A program made the translations under genes and the position numbers. The notes beneath the pieces were generated by a model. That model did no database searches. It saw nothing but the letters and a program-made list of their open reading frames with translations, and had not been told where the DNA came from. A stretch of 9,448 nucleotides of DNA from assembly GCA_026991005.1 (NCBI GenBank), contig JALXCH010000004.1:1-9448 (forward strand). Reading direction: 5' to 3'. Source of the DNA: Calditrichia bacterium (lineage in GTDB: Bacteria > Calditrichota > Calditrichia > RBG-13-44-9). Of the stretch, positions 1 to 6,530 are shown one piece after another (within the stretch, counting starts at the first letter, position 1; every line of letters begins with the position of its first letter).

Positions 1-40
1 CAGGAACCTGCTTGACTAAGACAACAATTCGGTAACTCAT
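1..40 (-). CDS. etfB: Electron transfer flavoprotein beta subunit, N-terminal fragment (partial)
   Basis: Read on the minus strand, an ATG at 40-38 opens MSYRIVVLVKQVP and runs off the left edge of the window. The I-V-V-x-V-K-Q-V-P opening is the hallmark N-terminus of EtfB/FixA. This FAD/AMP-binding subunit pairs with EtfA to pass electrons from acyl-CoA and other dehydrogenases to the quinone pool, or takes part in electron bifurcation. A GAGGA ribosome-binding site (46-50) sits 5 bases before this ATG. A second in-frame ATG at 58-56 would add six lysine/arginine-rich residues, but the ribosome-binding site favours 40. The gene diverges from the TonB receptor across about 190 bases. Only 13 residues are visible, so the call rests on the N-terminal motif alone. 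Confidence 0.75.
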   Translation of the reverse strand, partial: MSYRIVVLVKQVP

Positions 41-181
41 AATCTTCCTCTTTTTCATCAGTTAAATATCATAATATAAAATCATTTTCCTTAAAAATGA
101 AAACGAATTGTAATTTTTATGGGAGACTTCATTGATATGGAATAAAAGTGCCCAATTTTTCTCTTCGAAAAATTTGCGTTT

Positions 182-212
182 TTGCAAAAATTTTGTATAT
201 TATAAATATAAT
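182..212 (+). promoter_or_regulatory. Possible promoter of the TonB-dependent receptor gene
   Basis: The stretch before the receptor is very AT-rich. A perfect TATAAT lies at 207-212 and a TTGCAA (four of six matches to the -35 consensus) at 182-187. The 19-base spacer is long. TATATT at 196-201 is an alternative -10. The exact elements are ambiguous. Confidence 0.3.
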
Positions 213-221
213 TAAATTATC

Positions 222-226
222 AGGAG
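222..226 (+). promoter_or_regulatory. Ribosome-binding site AGGAG of the TonB-dependent receptor
   Basis: AGGAG lies 7 bases before the ATG at 234. It fixes this start rather than the internal ATG at codon 17, which would remove the basic RKR n-region of the signal peptide. Confidence 0.75.
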
Positions 227-233
227 TGGGATC

Positions 234-2927
234 ATGTCACCAGCAACCCAGATTTTTTTGTTTAATTCCAGAAAACGGAATATGGCGGGGTGGTTCGTTC
301 TGATGTGGTTTGCGGTAATTATTTTTATGGCTTTGCCCATTATGGCTCAACAGGTGGAATCGGGAATGTCCGGGTATGTTCCGGAAGTGGATTCCTTAAC
401 CGGGAACGAACTGAGTATTCTTCCCTTCCGGGGAACAGCCACCGATTATTACGATGTGTTCCCTTCCACCGCCATCATTCAGCGACATGGCCGTATGGAA
501 ACACATATTCGCGGAAGTCGCTGGGAGGAGACGGATTACTTATTCGAGGGAGCGAATATTCGCAGCATGTACGGCGGAAGACCCCTTTTGCACTTTATCC
601 CGGAGATGTTGTCGTCCCTAACGTTGCATAAATCCCCGGAAGCTTCGCTTTCCTCTGCTCCGTTTGTATTAAATCACCATCTTCTGGCACCCGCTTCGCA
701 ATTCCAATTTGCCGCCCATGCGGAAACAGACTGGTTTACACAACCCCATCAATCCGTAGCAAGCACGTACACTTACGGCTACCAGGACTATCTGTTGATG
801 CTGAGCGGACCTCTGTTTACCCCTCAACTCACTTTTCGCCTGGGTGCAGAATATCGCTATTTCATGGATCATTATCGTAAATTCTGGGATGGATTCCGTT
901 TTGGAGGTTCCGGTATTTCCTTTGTTGATCCTGTTACCGGGGATGATTATTCCGAAATAATTGGGCAGGAGATGGTGATTGAACCCGGAAATATTCCCCG
1001 GGCCCATTCGCACGATTTACTGGTCAATGCTCTGCTACAGGGAAACTGGGGCAATTTTCATCTTCAGTTTGTTGGTGCGCTGGAAGATAATTTCCGACAA
1101 AGCAACAAATATCCCATTCGCGATCGTTACGACCCGCAACATATTCCCGAAAACAATCAGAATGCCTATTTACTTTCTACCCGCGCAACCTACCAGGTTC
1201 CCGATGGAATCAATCTGGGATTTCAGTACGACTATTTAAATTCCCGTTATACCACCCGGGATCCGATTCTGAAAGATGAATTTCAGAAATATGGGCCTTC
1301 CATACCTCGGATGAATATTTATTATTTTTATTTTACTCCACCCGGAAAAATTCTTTCTACATATTTGAAGGGTGGCGAATCCGGGCACAGTTTATCCGGA
1401 TTTATTTCGGGGACTGCCGGGAACCATCACTGGAAAGCAGGAGCACAATGGCAAAAACGCACTTTGAGGCGCTTTAAAACCAATAAGGGTTACGGAAGCT
1501 ATTTCCTGCAAAATCCGGATAAATGGCTTTCCGATTCGTTATATACCCAATTTTACATTTACTCCAATTTTCTGGATGATGCTTTTGGCTACGATGTGTA
1601 CGGAAGAGAACTTAAAGAATCCAGTGAATACTGGGATGGTCCGGTTCGTCCTCAGCAGGTGGGTGCCTATGTGGAAGACACTTACCAGAATGGCGCTTTC
1701 CTGTTGCATCTGGGAGTTCGGCTAGATATGCTCTCCAGCAACACCATTGGGGTAAAAGATATTACCCAGCTTCATTTCGTGGATATCGGTTCCAGTGGAG
1801 CTAAATATATTAGTTCTAAACATTTCTATCGAACGACGTTCCAGAAATACATTTCTCCCAGATTCTACTTTAGTTATCTGTTCCGTCCGCAAACGAAATT
1901 TTATCTCTCCTTTGGACGCTATGTGCAACAGGCACAATTACAGGATTTAACCACCAGTCGTCTGTGGTTACATCAATATCTATGGAATGAACTTTTATTA
2001 TTGAATTACTTTAACCCCTACCCATATGCTTTAGAGGTGGAACCAATTTCTTCTTATTCCGGAGGACTTGGACTACAACACCATTTTTTATTCGATCTCC
2101 GATTATCCACCTCGCTATTTTATAAAAAAACGTCTAATTATTTATCGGTAGAATATGAGAAAAGACCTACTAATGCAGGCTATAATTCCATTTATTTTTT
2201 AAATAATTTAAGTTCCAGTTCTGTTTATGGGCTTGAGCTTAATCTAAAATACAAAAACTTCCTCTGGTTGAATTACAGCTTTACCGACGGAAAAGGAAAG
2301 GGCTCTTATTCTAACTCTGATTTTCATTGCCGGTATTCTCACGATATCCAGGATGCGTACCGCTGTGATGAAGAATTACCATTGGAGCATATTCAAAAAC
2401 ATCAGCTCAACGCACTGCTCTCTTATTCTACCGGGGAAGCATCCTCTGCGCTCTGGCGAGCTATTCGCGCTACCGCTTTTCTCCGCTTGAATTCCGGCAG
2501 GAATTTCTACATTCAGAAAGCATTCCCCAACAGCTACATCCAACCTTTTTACGGAGATCTGTTAACGGACAATTATAGCTGGGTTCCCAGAGCAAAACCG
2601 GAAGTCACCCATACACCGCTTTATTTCACCCTGGATGTTAAACTTTCCAAAACGTTCCATCTGGGAAAGGCAGAACTGACCCCCTACATTTACATTCAGA
2701 ATTTACTAAACCGTAAAAATACCATTGATTTGTATCCTCGCAACGGGAAGTCGGATTATGATGATTACAAGGAATTGGACTGGGGCATGAATTATCCTTC
2801 GGAGACCTGGATTTTGTACGAAAAGATCAACCTGCAACACCGCCAGCACTTTGCGCTAATGCAAAACGGAAGTGATTTGTTCGCTCATCCCCGGGAATTC
2901 CGTTTTGGAATTCAGATTGGCATGTAG
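234..2927 (+). CDS. TonB-dependent receptor, outer-membrane beta-barrel
   Basis: Predicted outer-membrane active transporter energised by TonB/ExbBD; the substrate cannot be read from the sequence. Residues 1-38 form a long signal peptide: basic RKR at 13-15, hydrophobic 19-35, cleavage after I-M-A at about 38. A plug-like segment spans about 60-140, including the family pattern H-I-R-G-S-R-W-E-E near 91-99 followed by D-Y-L-F-E-G, which corresponds to the usual 'RGGRxDEVxYxxDG'. From about 155 to 897 there are alternating aromatic strands, starting with the Y-G-Y-Q-D-Y ... L-S-G-P-L first-strand pattern and ending F-R-F-G-I-Q-I-G-M. The carboxypeptidase-regulatory-like domain that often precedes the plug in FCB relatives is absent, and the plug seems short. 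No SusD-like or binding-protein partner is adjacent. The gene is monocistronic, between its own upstream AT-rich region and a terminator. The class call is firm; the cargo is unknown. Confidence 0.88.
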   Translation: MSPATQIFLFNSRKRNMAGWFVLMWFAVIIFMALPIMAQQVESGMSGYVPEVDSLTGNELSILPFRGTATDYYDVFPSTAIIQRHGRMETHIRGSRWEETDYLFEGANIRSMYGGRPLLHFIPEMLSSLTLHKSPEASLSSAPFVLNHHLLAPASQFQFAAHAETDWFTQPHQSVASTYTYGYQDYLLMLSGPLFTPQLTFRLGAEYRYFMDHYRKFWDGFRFGGSGISFVDPVTGDDYSEIIGQEMVIEPGNIPRAHSHDLLVNALLQGNWGNFHLQFVGALEDNFRQSNKYPIRDRYDPQHIPENNQNAYLLSTRATYQVPDGINLGFQYDYLNSRYTTRDPILKDEFQKYGPSIPRMNIYYFYFTPPGKILSTYLKGGESGHSLSGFISGTAGNHHWKAGAQWQKRTLRRFKTNKGYGSYFLQNPDKWLSDSLYTQFYIYSNFLDDAFGYDVYGRELKESSEYWDGPVRPQQVGAYVEDTYQNGAFLLHLGVRLDMLSSNTIGVKDITQLHFVDIGSSGAKYISSKHFYRTTFQKYISPRFYFSYLFRPQTKFYLSFGRYVQQAQLQDLTTSRLWLHQYLWNELLLLNYFNPYPYALEVEPISSYSGGLGLQHHFLFDLRLSTSLFYKKTSNYLSVEYEKRPTNAGYNSIYFLNNLSSSSVYGLELNLKYKNFLWLNYSFTDGKGKGSYSNSDFHCRYSHDIQDAYRCDEELPLEHIQKHQLNALLSYSTGEASSALWRAIRATAFLRLNSGRNFYIQKAFPNSYIQPFYGDLLTDNYSWVPRAKPEVTHTPLYFTLDVKLSKTFHLGKAELTPYIYIQNLLNRKNTIDLYPRNGKSDYDDYKELDWGMNYPSETWILYEKINLQHRQHFALMQNGSDLFAHPREFRFGIQIGM

Positions 2928-3304
2928 AATAAATTGCGAAAGTGAAGATAGACAGGTTTTGATTTTAAACATATAGCAAACGGGCATTCAGGCAGAATGG
3001 GAACCTCACTCTTCTGCCCGATGCTCGTTTTTATTTTAAACAGATTCGAACGAGTGTTGAACATTCCGCTATTAACAATTAATGCAAATCAGGAGAAAAC
3101 AAAGCTTAAAAAATTTAACATGACCACGAAAAACACTATTCTAATTTAAGTATCAATGTGATAACAAAAACTACACATCGCCACAACCTTGCAGAATAAG
3201 GGATTTTAAGCCCATGAAGAAGAAATCGAAGCTGCCGGCATCTCTTTGAAATTTATTCCTCAAAATTTTACGCGAGGCAATTGCCAGATATAGCCAGGAA
3301 TGAA
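2928..3304. other. Gene-free convergent interval between the receptor and mltG
   Basis: The first 110 bases hold the receptor's terminator. The remainder is AT-rich. Two short overlapping frames at about 3166-3290 read plausibly as protein (for example H-E-E-E-I-E-A-A-G-I-S-L-K-F from 3213), but both are closed by stops within about 30 codons and lack a usable start. They could be remnants or chance. I see no terminator for mltG here and no RNA gene. Confidence 0.5.
2979..3038 (+). terminator. Rho-independent terminator of the TonB-dependent receptor
   Basis: The left arm (2979-2997, AACGGGCAT...GGCAGAA) pairs with the right arm (3012-3029, TTCTGCC...ATGCTCGTT) around a 14-base loop. There is one small internal mismatch bubble and one G-T pair. 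The stem is followed directly by TTTTTATTTT. The opposite strand has no matching T-run, so it acts on the plus strand only. Confidence 0.85.
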
Positions 3305-4429
3305 TTACTTTCGATAATATCGCTGGCGACGTACCTGTCGGCGAACCTGATCGAATTTCTTTTTCCAGTAGGCGTGTTCTTTAGCCGTGGTGGAAAAATG
3401 GTGTCCCCCATCCCCTGTCGCCACAAAATACATGTAAGAAGTGTTAGCGGGATACAGCGCTGCCATTATGGAGCGCTTTCCGGGATTGTTTATGGGGCCC
3501 GGCGGAAGTCCGGGATATTTGTAGGTATTGTAAGGGGAATCAATTTCCAGGTCTTTTAATAACAAACGGCGGGGTCTTCCGGGAATAAGGTACTGGATCG
3601 TCGGGTCGGCCTGGAGCAACCAACCACGTTTTAACCGGTTGTGATACACCGAACTAATGAGAACCCGTTCGGAATCCACCATCGCTTCCCCTTCAATAAT
3701 GGAAGCCAGCGTCAATATTTGATGAATGTTCATTCCCAGCCGAACCATCTGTTGCTGAATTGAATCCGGTTTGAAAATTTTCAGGGTTTGGTGCACCAGG
3801 TGCCGTAAAATTTCCTCGGGAGTAATATCATAAGGGAAAAAATAGGTCTCCGGTAGTAAATATCCTTCCAAAGAGGAGGCGGAAATTCCCAGTTCCCGGC
3901 AAAACGCCGGATCGGTCGCCAATTGTACGAACTGGGCGGAGTCAATTCCCAGACGTTGCTGAACGATAGAGGCAAATACCACCAGCGGCTCCCCTTCCGG
4001 AAAGGTAACTTTGATGGTTGCCGGTTTGGGGTGGGTGAGGTATTTTAACAACTCCGGTGCACTTAAATGGGTAGGTACCCGAAAAACTCCGGCTTTCAAC
4101 TGATGCTGGTAACCGTTTAAACGCCCCAACCAGACAAACAGTGTAGGAGAACGAAGCAGTTCTTCCTCCTGCAAAATTTCGGCAATCTGTCGCAACGAAC
4201 TTCCCCGGGGAATACGAATGGTTTTCTCCGAAACTCCGCTACCATCCGGCGGCGCCGAGAGTCCCAGGTAAAGCTGATACCCCAGAAAAAGCAAAATGAG
4301 TATGGGAAAGGGCAACCACCATTTTAGAAATTTCCGGGAATAAAATTTAACGATGTGCACTACCAGAAAACCTAAAAATGCCATCCCGGCCAGAGGATAG
4401 GGAATGTTTCGTAACTCTTTCCTTTCCAA
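3305..4429 (-). CDS. mltG: Endolytic murein transglycosylase MltG (YceG family)
   Basis: Inner-membrane lytic transglycosylase that cuts nascent peptidoglycan glycan strands in the periplasm and so ends their elongation. A transmembrane helix lies at about 37-57 (W-W-L-P-F-P-I-L-I-L-L-F), then a LysM-like region (about 68-130), then the YceG catalytic domain. The signature L-A-S-I-I-E-G-E-A (241-249) carries the family's catalytic glutamate, here E246. Conserved S-V-Y-x-N-R-L (260-266), Q-A-D-P-T (273-277), Y-N-T-Y (300-303), G-L-P-P-G-P-I (307-313) and Y-F-V-A (334-337) all match. The listed start is a TTG preceded by AGGA. An ATG at codon 16 or a GTG at codon 24 (4360) would remove a second hydrophobic stretch and give the usual single-helix N-terminus of about 350 residues, so the start is uncertain. 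It is transcribed after the truncated toxin, 56 bases away, perhaps from its own weak promoter. Confidence 0.93.
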   Translation of the reverse strand: MERKELRNIPYPLAGMAFLGFLVVHIVKFYSRKFLKWWLPFPILILLFLGYQLYLGLSAPPDGSGVSEKTIRIPRGSSLRQIAEILQEEELLRSPTLFVWLGRLNGYQHQLKAGVFRVPTHLSAPELLKYLTHPKPATIKVTFPEGEPLVVFASIVQQRLGIDSAQFVQLATDPAFCRELGISASSLEGYLLPETYFFPYDITPEEILRHLVHQTLKIFKPDSIQQQMVRLGMNIHQILTLASIIEGEAMVDSERVLISSVYHNRLKRGWLLQADPTIQYLIPGRPRRLLLKDLEIDSPYNTYKYPGLPPGPINNPGKRSIMAALYPANTSYMYFVATGDGGHHFSTTAKEHAYWKKKFDQVRRQVRRQRYYRK

Positions 4430-4447
4430 AGTTTCCTGCCACTCCTG

Positions 4448-4476
4448 TTTAAATCCCGGTTAACGATTTAATTCAA
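4448..4476 (-). promoter_or_regulatory. Possible weak promoter of mltG
   Basis: On the minus strand a TTGAAT (complement of 4471-4476) and a TTTAAA (complement of 4448-4453) are separated by 17 bases, with four of six consensus matches each. Transcription would start near 4441, just before the AGGA site of the TTG start. The position is suggestive; the sequence match is modest. Confidence 0.3.
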
Positions 4477-4485
4477 CAGAGGCGA

Positions 4486-4629
4486 TTAGCCGTGCACTAC
4501 CTTTTCTGTTAATTGAAAAATCTTATTCACAACTGCTTTTGCATAAAATAATGAATTTCTTTGTACATAGTTCGCAATGGAGTCTATATCTTCTATTGCT
4601 TCCGGAGACCATTCTATTCTGAGAGCCAT
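4486..4629 (-). pseudogene. RelE/ParE-family toxin, truncated to its N-terminal half
   Basis: An ATG at 4629 opens a 47-codon frame beginning MALRIEWSPEAIEDIDSIA and ending T-E-K-V-V-H-G before TAA. The pattern I-E-W-S-P-E-A-I-E-D-I-x-x-I-A-x-Y, then F-Y-A-x-x-V-V-x-K-I-F, is the beta1-alpha1-alpha2 start of RelE/ParE toxins, which are normally 90-105 residues. The second half is absent: the 'FPxxGRxVxE' turn and the R...Y-R-I-x-Y strands that form the toxin core. The next bases already lead into the mltG upstream region, and the other two frames do not continue the family. The start overlaps the end of the antitoxin gene by 16 bases, as in intact modules. It is probably a decayed, inactive toxin; a short functional peptide cannot be excluded. 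Confidence 0.75.
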
Positions 4630-4802
4630 TTTTCTAATCTCTTTTTTGCATCTTTATAAGAAATGGAACCTTCTTCCTCCGTTCTCTCAATCCCCCTTTG
4701 AATTTTTTCTAAAACATAAAGATGATACTGGATATCTTCAATGGTGCAATTGTCCGGAAGTCTTCCTAATAATGTCTTTACTTCCTCCTTGGCAGTTTTC
4801 AT
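4614..4802 (-). CDS. Small antitoxin-like protein of a RelE/ParE-type module
   Basis: 62 residues from an ATG at 4802, preceded by AAGG 6 bases upstream. The same frame stays open upstream to 4907 but begins there with a basic, low-complexity stretch, so the short version is preferred. The sequence (MKTAKEEVKTLLGRLPDNCT, then I-E-D-I-Q-Y-H-L-Y-V-L-E-K-I and ending K-K-R-L-E-K-W-L-S-E) is a charged helical protein. It matches a widespread small family found directly before RelE/ParE toxins, usually annotated hypothetical or addiction-module antitoxin. The toxin start lies inside its last codons, which supports translational coupling. It would bind and neutralise the toxin and may autorepress the promoter. 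The adjacent toxin is broken, so it may now act only against a toxin encoded elsewhere, or be drifting. Confidence 0.7.
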   Translation of the reverse strand: MKTAKEEVKTLLGRLPDNCTIEDIQYHLYVLEKIQRGIERTEEEGSISYKDAKKRLEKWLSE

Positions 4803-4912
4803 TATTAACCTTTTTTGGTTTTTTATTTTTCTATATCGTTTACTTATTGACAAACCTGAAGTTCTTATCCTAAAAATTTTTCTTCCAATTGTCTGTTGAA
4901 ACAACAACTAAG

Positions 4913-5734
4913 TTAGTAGTTTACACCAGGGTGCTTATTGGTACCGCCCCAAATGCGTTCCATTTGCCGGACAATCCAGTTAAACGGGTCTTTTTGCAAC
5001 ATCCAATCCTCCGGGATTAGAAAACCGTTTACCCCTGCTTTCCGGAACTGAAGTTGCTGATGGGAGTCCCCGGGAATGCCCTGGTACAAGATCGGCACAT
5101 TTTCTTCATTCAATTTGTTTGAAAACTCTACTCCCTTCGGGGAAAATAATTTTTCCGGTTCCCCGGAAAAAATAATTCCCCCCAGCCACCCCGGTTCGAT
5201 TCCCGGGAGTAATTCGGGCGAATGCAGCCGAACAAATGGCTCCAATCCCACCTCGTAAGTCACTTCCACAAACCGGGATAACTGTTCCGGCAACTGCCAT
5301 TCCGTGTCCAGCAACAATCCATCTGCCCCAATCGCTTTTGCTTGGTAGATTTGCACTTCATCCAGGATGAAATCATGGAGAATAACACCGGCATTGGTAG
5401 CACTTTTCACCAGATTAATATGGGACGGTTCTCCGCCCAGGAAGGGCGCATCTCCGGCCACCAGAAAGGTAGCTACCGGCCAATCCTTAAAATAGCGCGC
5501 CACCTGAAAGGGACGATAGTTGCTTAATTCCGTATCGATTTCCGGGAAACGCCCCTGGAGGGGGATCATCACGGGCAATTGCTCCTCGTCCTGCAGGGAC
5601 ATTCGCGCACTCACAAAATCCGTTCCCACAGAAAAGGAGGCGGTTCGGATGGCTTCCAGAGAGAATCGTTTCTTGAGCTGGCGAATCTCTTTCTGTTTTT
5701 CCTTTTTTATTTGCTTCCATAGTTTTGTGTTCAT
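4913..5734 (-). CDS. trpC-like: Indole-3-glycerol-phosphate synthase-like TIM barrel lacking the catalytic residues (TrpC paralogue)
   Basis: 273 residues with the overall TrpC plan. The N-terminal basic helix (1-31, K-K-E-K-Q-K-E-I-R-Q-L-K-K-R-F-S-L-E) matches the 'IxxxKrxEvxxlK' extension. H-D-F-I-L-D-E-V-Q-I-Y-Q-A-K-A-I-G-A-D (120-138) is close to the strand-3/helix-3 signature KDFIIDPYQIYEARAxGAD. By my alignment every catalytic position of the enzyme is replaced: E of 'AEVK' is P58 and K is Q60; K of 'KDF' is H120; E of 'VEVH' is R169; the 'NNRD' region is F-S-G-E (189-192); 'ESG' is Q-G-I; and the 'VGE' phosphate loop is I-P-E (240-242). True TrpC makes indole-3-glycerol phosphate from CdRP; this protein probably cannot. 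GAGGG sits 4 bases before the ATG, and a good promoter lies upstream. A divergent, non-catalytic role, or a different activity on the same fold, is inferred. Confidence 0.8.
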   Translation of the reverse strand: MNTKLWKQIKKEKQKEIRQLKKRFSLEAIRTASFSVGTDFVSARMSLQDEEQLPVMIPLQGRFPEIDTELSNYRPFQVARYFKDWPVATFLVAGDAPFLGGEPSHINLVKSATNAGVILHDFILDEVQIYQAKAIGADGLLLDTEWQLPEQLSRFVEVTYEVGLEPFVRLHSPELLPGIEPGWLGGIIFSGEPEKLFSPKGVEFSNKLNEENVPILYQGIPGDSHQQLQFRKAGVNGFLIPEDWMLQKDPFNWIVRQMERIWGGTNKHPGVNY

Positions 5735-5778
5735 GCGACCCTCAATTCAATTCCGAATATTAATTCAAATAAGTAAGT

Positions 5779-5807
5779 ATAATATCATTTTTCTCGTGCC
5801 TTTTCAA
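5779..5807 (-). promoter_or_regulatory. Sigma-70-type promoter of the TrpC-like gene
   Basis: On the minus strand, TTGAAA (complement of 5802-5807) and TATTAT (complement of 5779-5784) are separated by exactly 17 bases, with a TGA extended -10 motif just before TATTAT. Transcription would begin near 5772, about 38 bases before the ATG at 5734. The TrpC-like gene therefore appears to be transcribed separately from trpD. Confidence 0.65.
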
Positions 5808-5914
5808 TCATCTTTTAACTAATACTCTTTAAAAGATTTTAATACATTCCGCAAGAAATAAACAAACTCGAACATAAATATGCGGTTTTTATTTCATTTG
5901 GAGAAAATTGTTAG

Positions 5915-6301
5915 TTATCCCTGCCGTTTAGATCGTATAAGGGGTTTAAGGACCTTTTCAAGATAAACCTCCACTGCTGCCACCCAGTGATAGGAATTTG
6001 GATCTTTAACATTGAAGAGAAACAAAGTGGTTTTTTCATCTTCAGCATATTTTTTCATCTTCCCGTCTGTATTGACTCTTAAATGCTCTAATGCACGCTT
6101 ACGTGCATTTTTGAAATGACGACCAACTTTCAGTACCCCATCTTCCGGATGAAACCAAACATACACCCCGGGATGCCAAATACAATCTTTTTGGGAACTC
6201 TTTACTTGGGATATGTTTAATTCTAGAACACAAAACTTATCCCGTACTGAAGCAAATTCTTCTTCAAAAATCTTTATTAAATCATGAGCTGACTTTCGCA
6301 T
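5915..6301 (-). CDS. GIY-YIG-like domain protein, unknown function
   Basis: 128 residues. The pattern P-G-V-Y-V-W-F (44-50), V-L-K-V-G-R (56-61), R-K-R-A-L-E-H-L (67-74) and V-E-V-Y-L-E-K-V-L-K-P-L (110-121) follows the order of the GIY-YIG nuclease fold: GIY strand, YIG strand with its following arginine, a helix with R/H, then the metal-binding glutamate helix. The YIG tyrosine is replaced by V59 in the K-V-G version, so nuclease activity is uncertain. There are about 40 residues before the domain and no extra DNA-binding module. The ATG has GGAG 8 bases upstream. It sits between the trpD-like and trpC-like genes, which are usually adjacent, with AT-rich flanks, and may be a later insertion. 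Stand-alone proteins of this kind occur near mobile and defence genes, but the role here is not shown. Confidence 0.6.
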   Translation of the reverse strand: MRKSAHDLIKIFEEEFASVRDKFCVLELNISQVKSSQKDCIWHPGVYVWFHPEDGVLKVGRHFKNARKRALEHLRVNTDGKMKKYAEDEKTTLFLFNVKDPNSYHWVAAVEVYLEKVLKPLIRSKRQG

Positions 6302-6343
6302 TAAATATTCTCCACATTATATCTCCATATAAATACATTTCCT

Positions 6344-6371
6344 AATATAACCACGAGTTTCTGCACATCAA
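6344..6371 (-). promoter_or_regulatory. Possible promoter of the GIY-YIG-like gene
   Basis: On the minus strand, TTGATG (complement of 6366-6371) and TATATT (complement of 6344-6349) are 16 bases apart. This places a start near 6337, about 36 bases before the ATG. It overlaps the DUF6922-like remnant. The match is reasonable but the region is AT-rich. Confidence 0.4.
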
Positions 6372-6414
6372 CATCCCAAAAAACCTAGATTAGCGAACTC
6401 TCCAGCAAAATCTT
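6349..6414 (-). pseudogene. Remnant resembling the N-terminus of a DUF6922 protein
   Basis: A minus-strand frame from 6414 reads K-I-L-L-E-S-S-L-I, then a TAG stop (6387-6385), then V-F-W-D-V-D-V-Q-K-L-V-V. The 'L-F-W-D-V-D-x-x-K-L' string is what I recall as the start of the small DUF6922 family, often encoded next to nucleotidyltransferase (AbiEii-like) genes. After these residues the similarity ends, and the GIY-YIG gene follows in another frame. The interruption by a stop, the lack of the rest of the family and the shortness suggest a decayed fragment. A chance match is possible. Confidence 0.3.
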
Positions 6415-6530
6415 AAATTTAACCTCATAATTTGGGGAATACTCTCAATCCATGAGCTTTCAGAGAATGCTGCAAGTTCAATACCCAACTTCTATTCCAT
6501 CTTAGCCCGGAGGTTCCTGGTCTTTTTTGG

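Noticed and set aside
4577..4873. 98-codon plus-strand hydrophobic frame opposite the antitoxin and toxin
   Set aside because: Antisense to two overlapping genes with clear family patterns; its hydrophobicity comes from reading A-rich coding DNA backwards.
4894..4906. Short hairpin TGTTG-AAA-CAACA after the TrpC-like stop codon
   Set aside because: Only 5 AT-rich base pairs and no adjoining T-run on the minus strand; too weak to call a terminator or operator.
5822..5914. Short minus-strand frame reading M-F-E-F-V-Y-F-L-R-N and possible hairpin CCGCA/TGCGG
   Set aside because: About 18 codons with no ribosome-binding site and a 27-base loop for the hairpin; probably chance.
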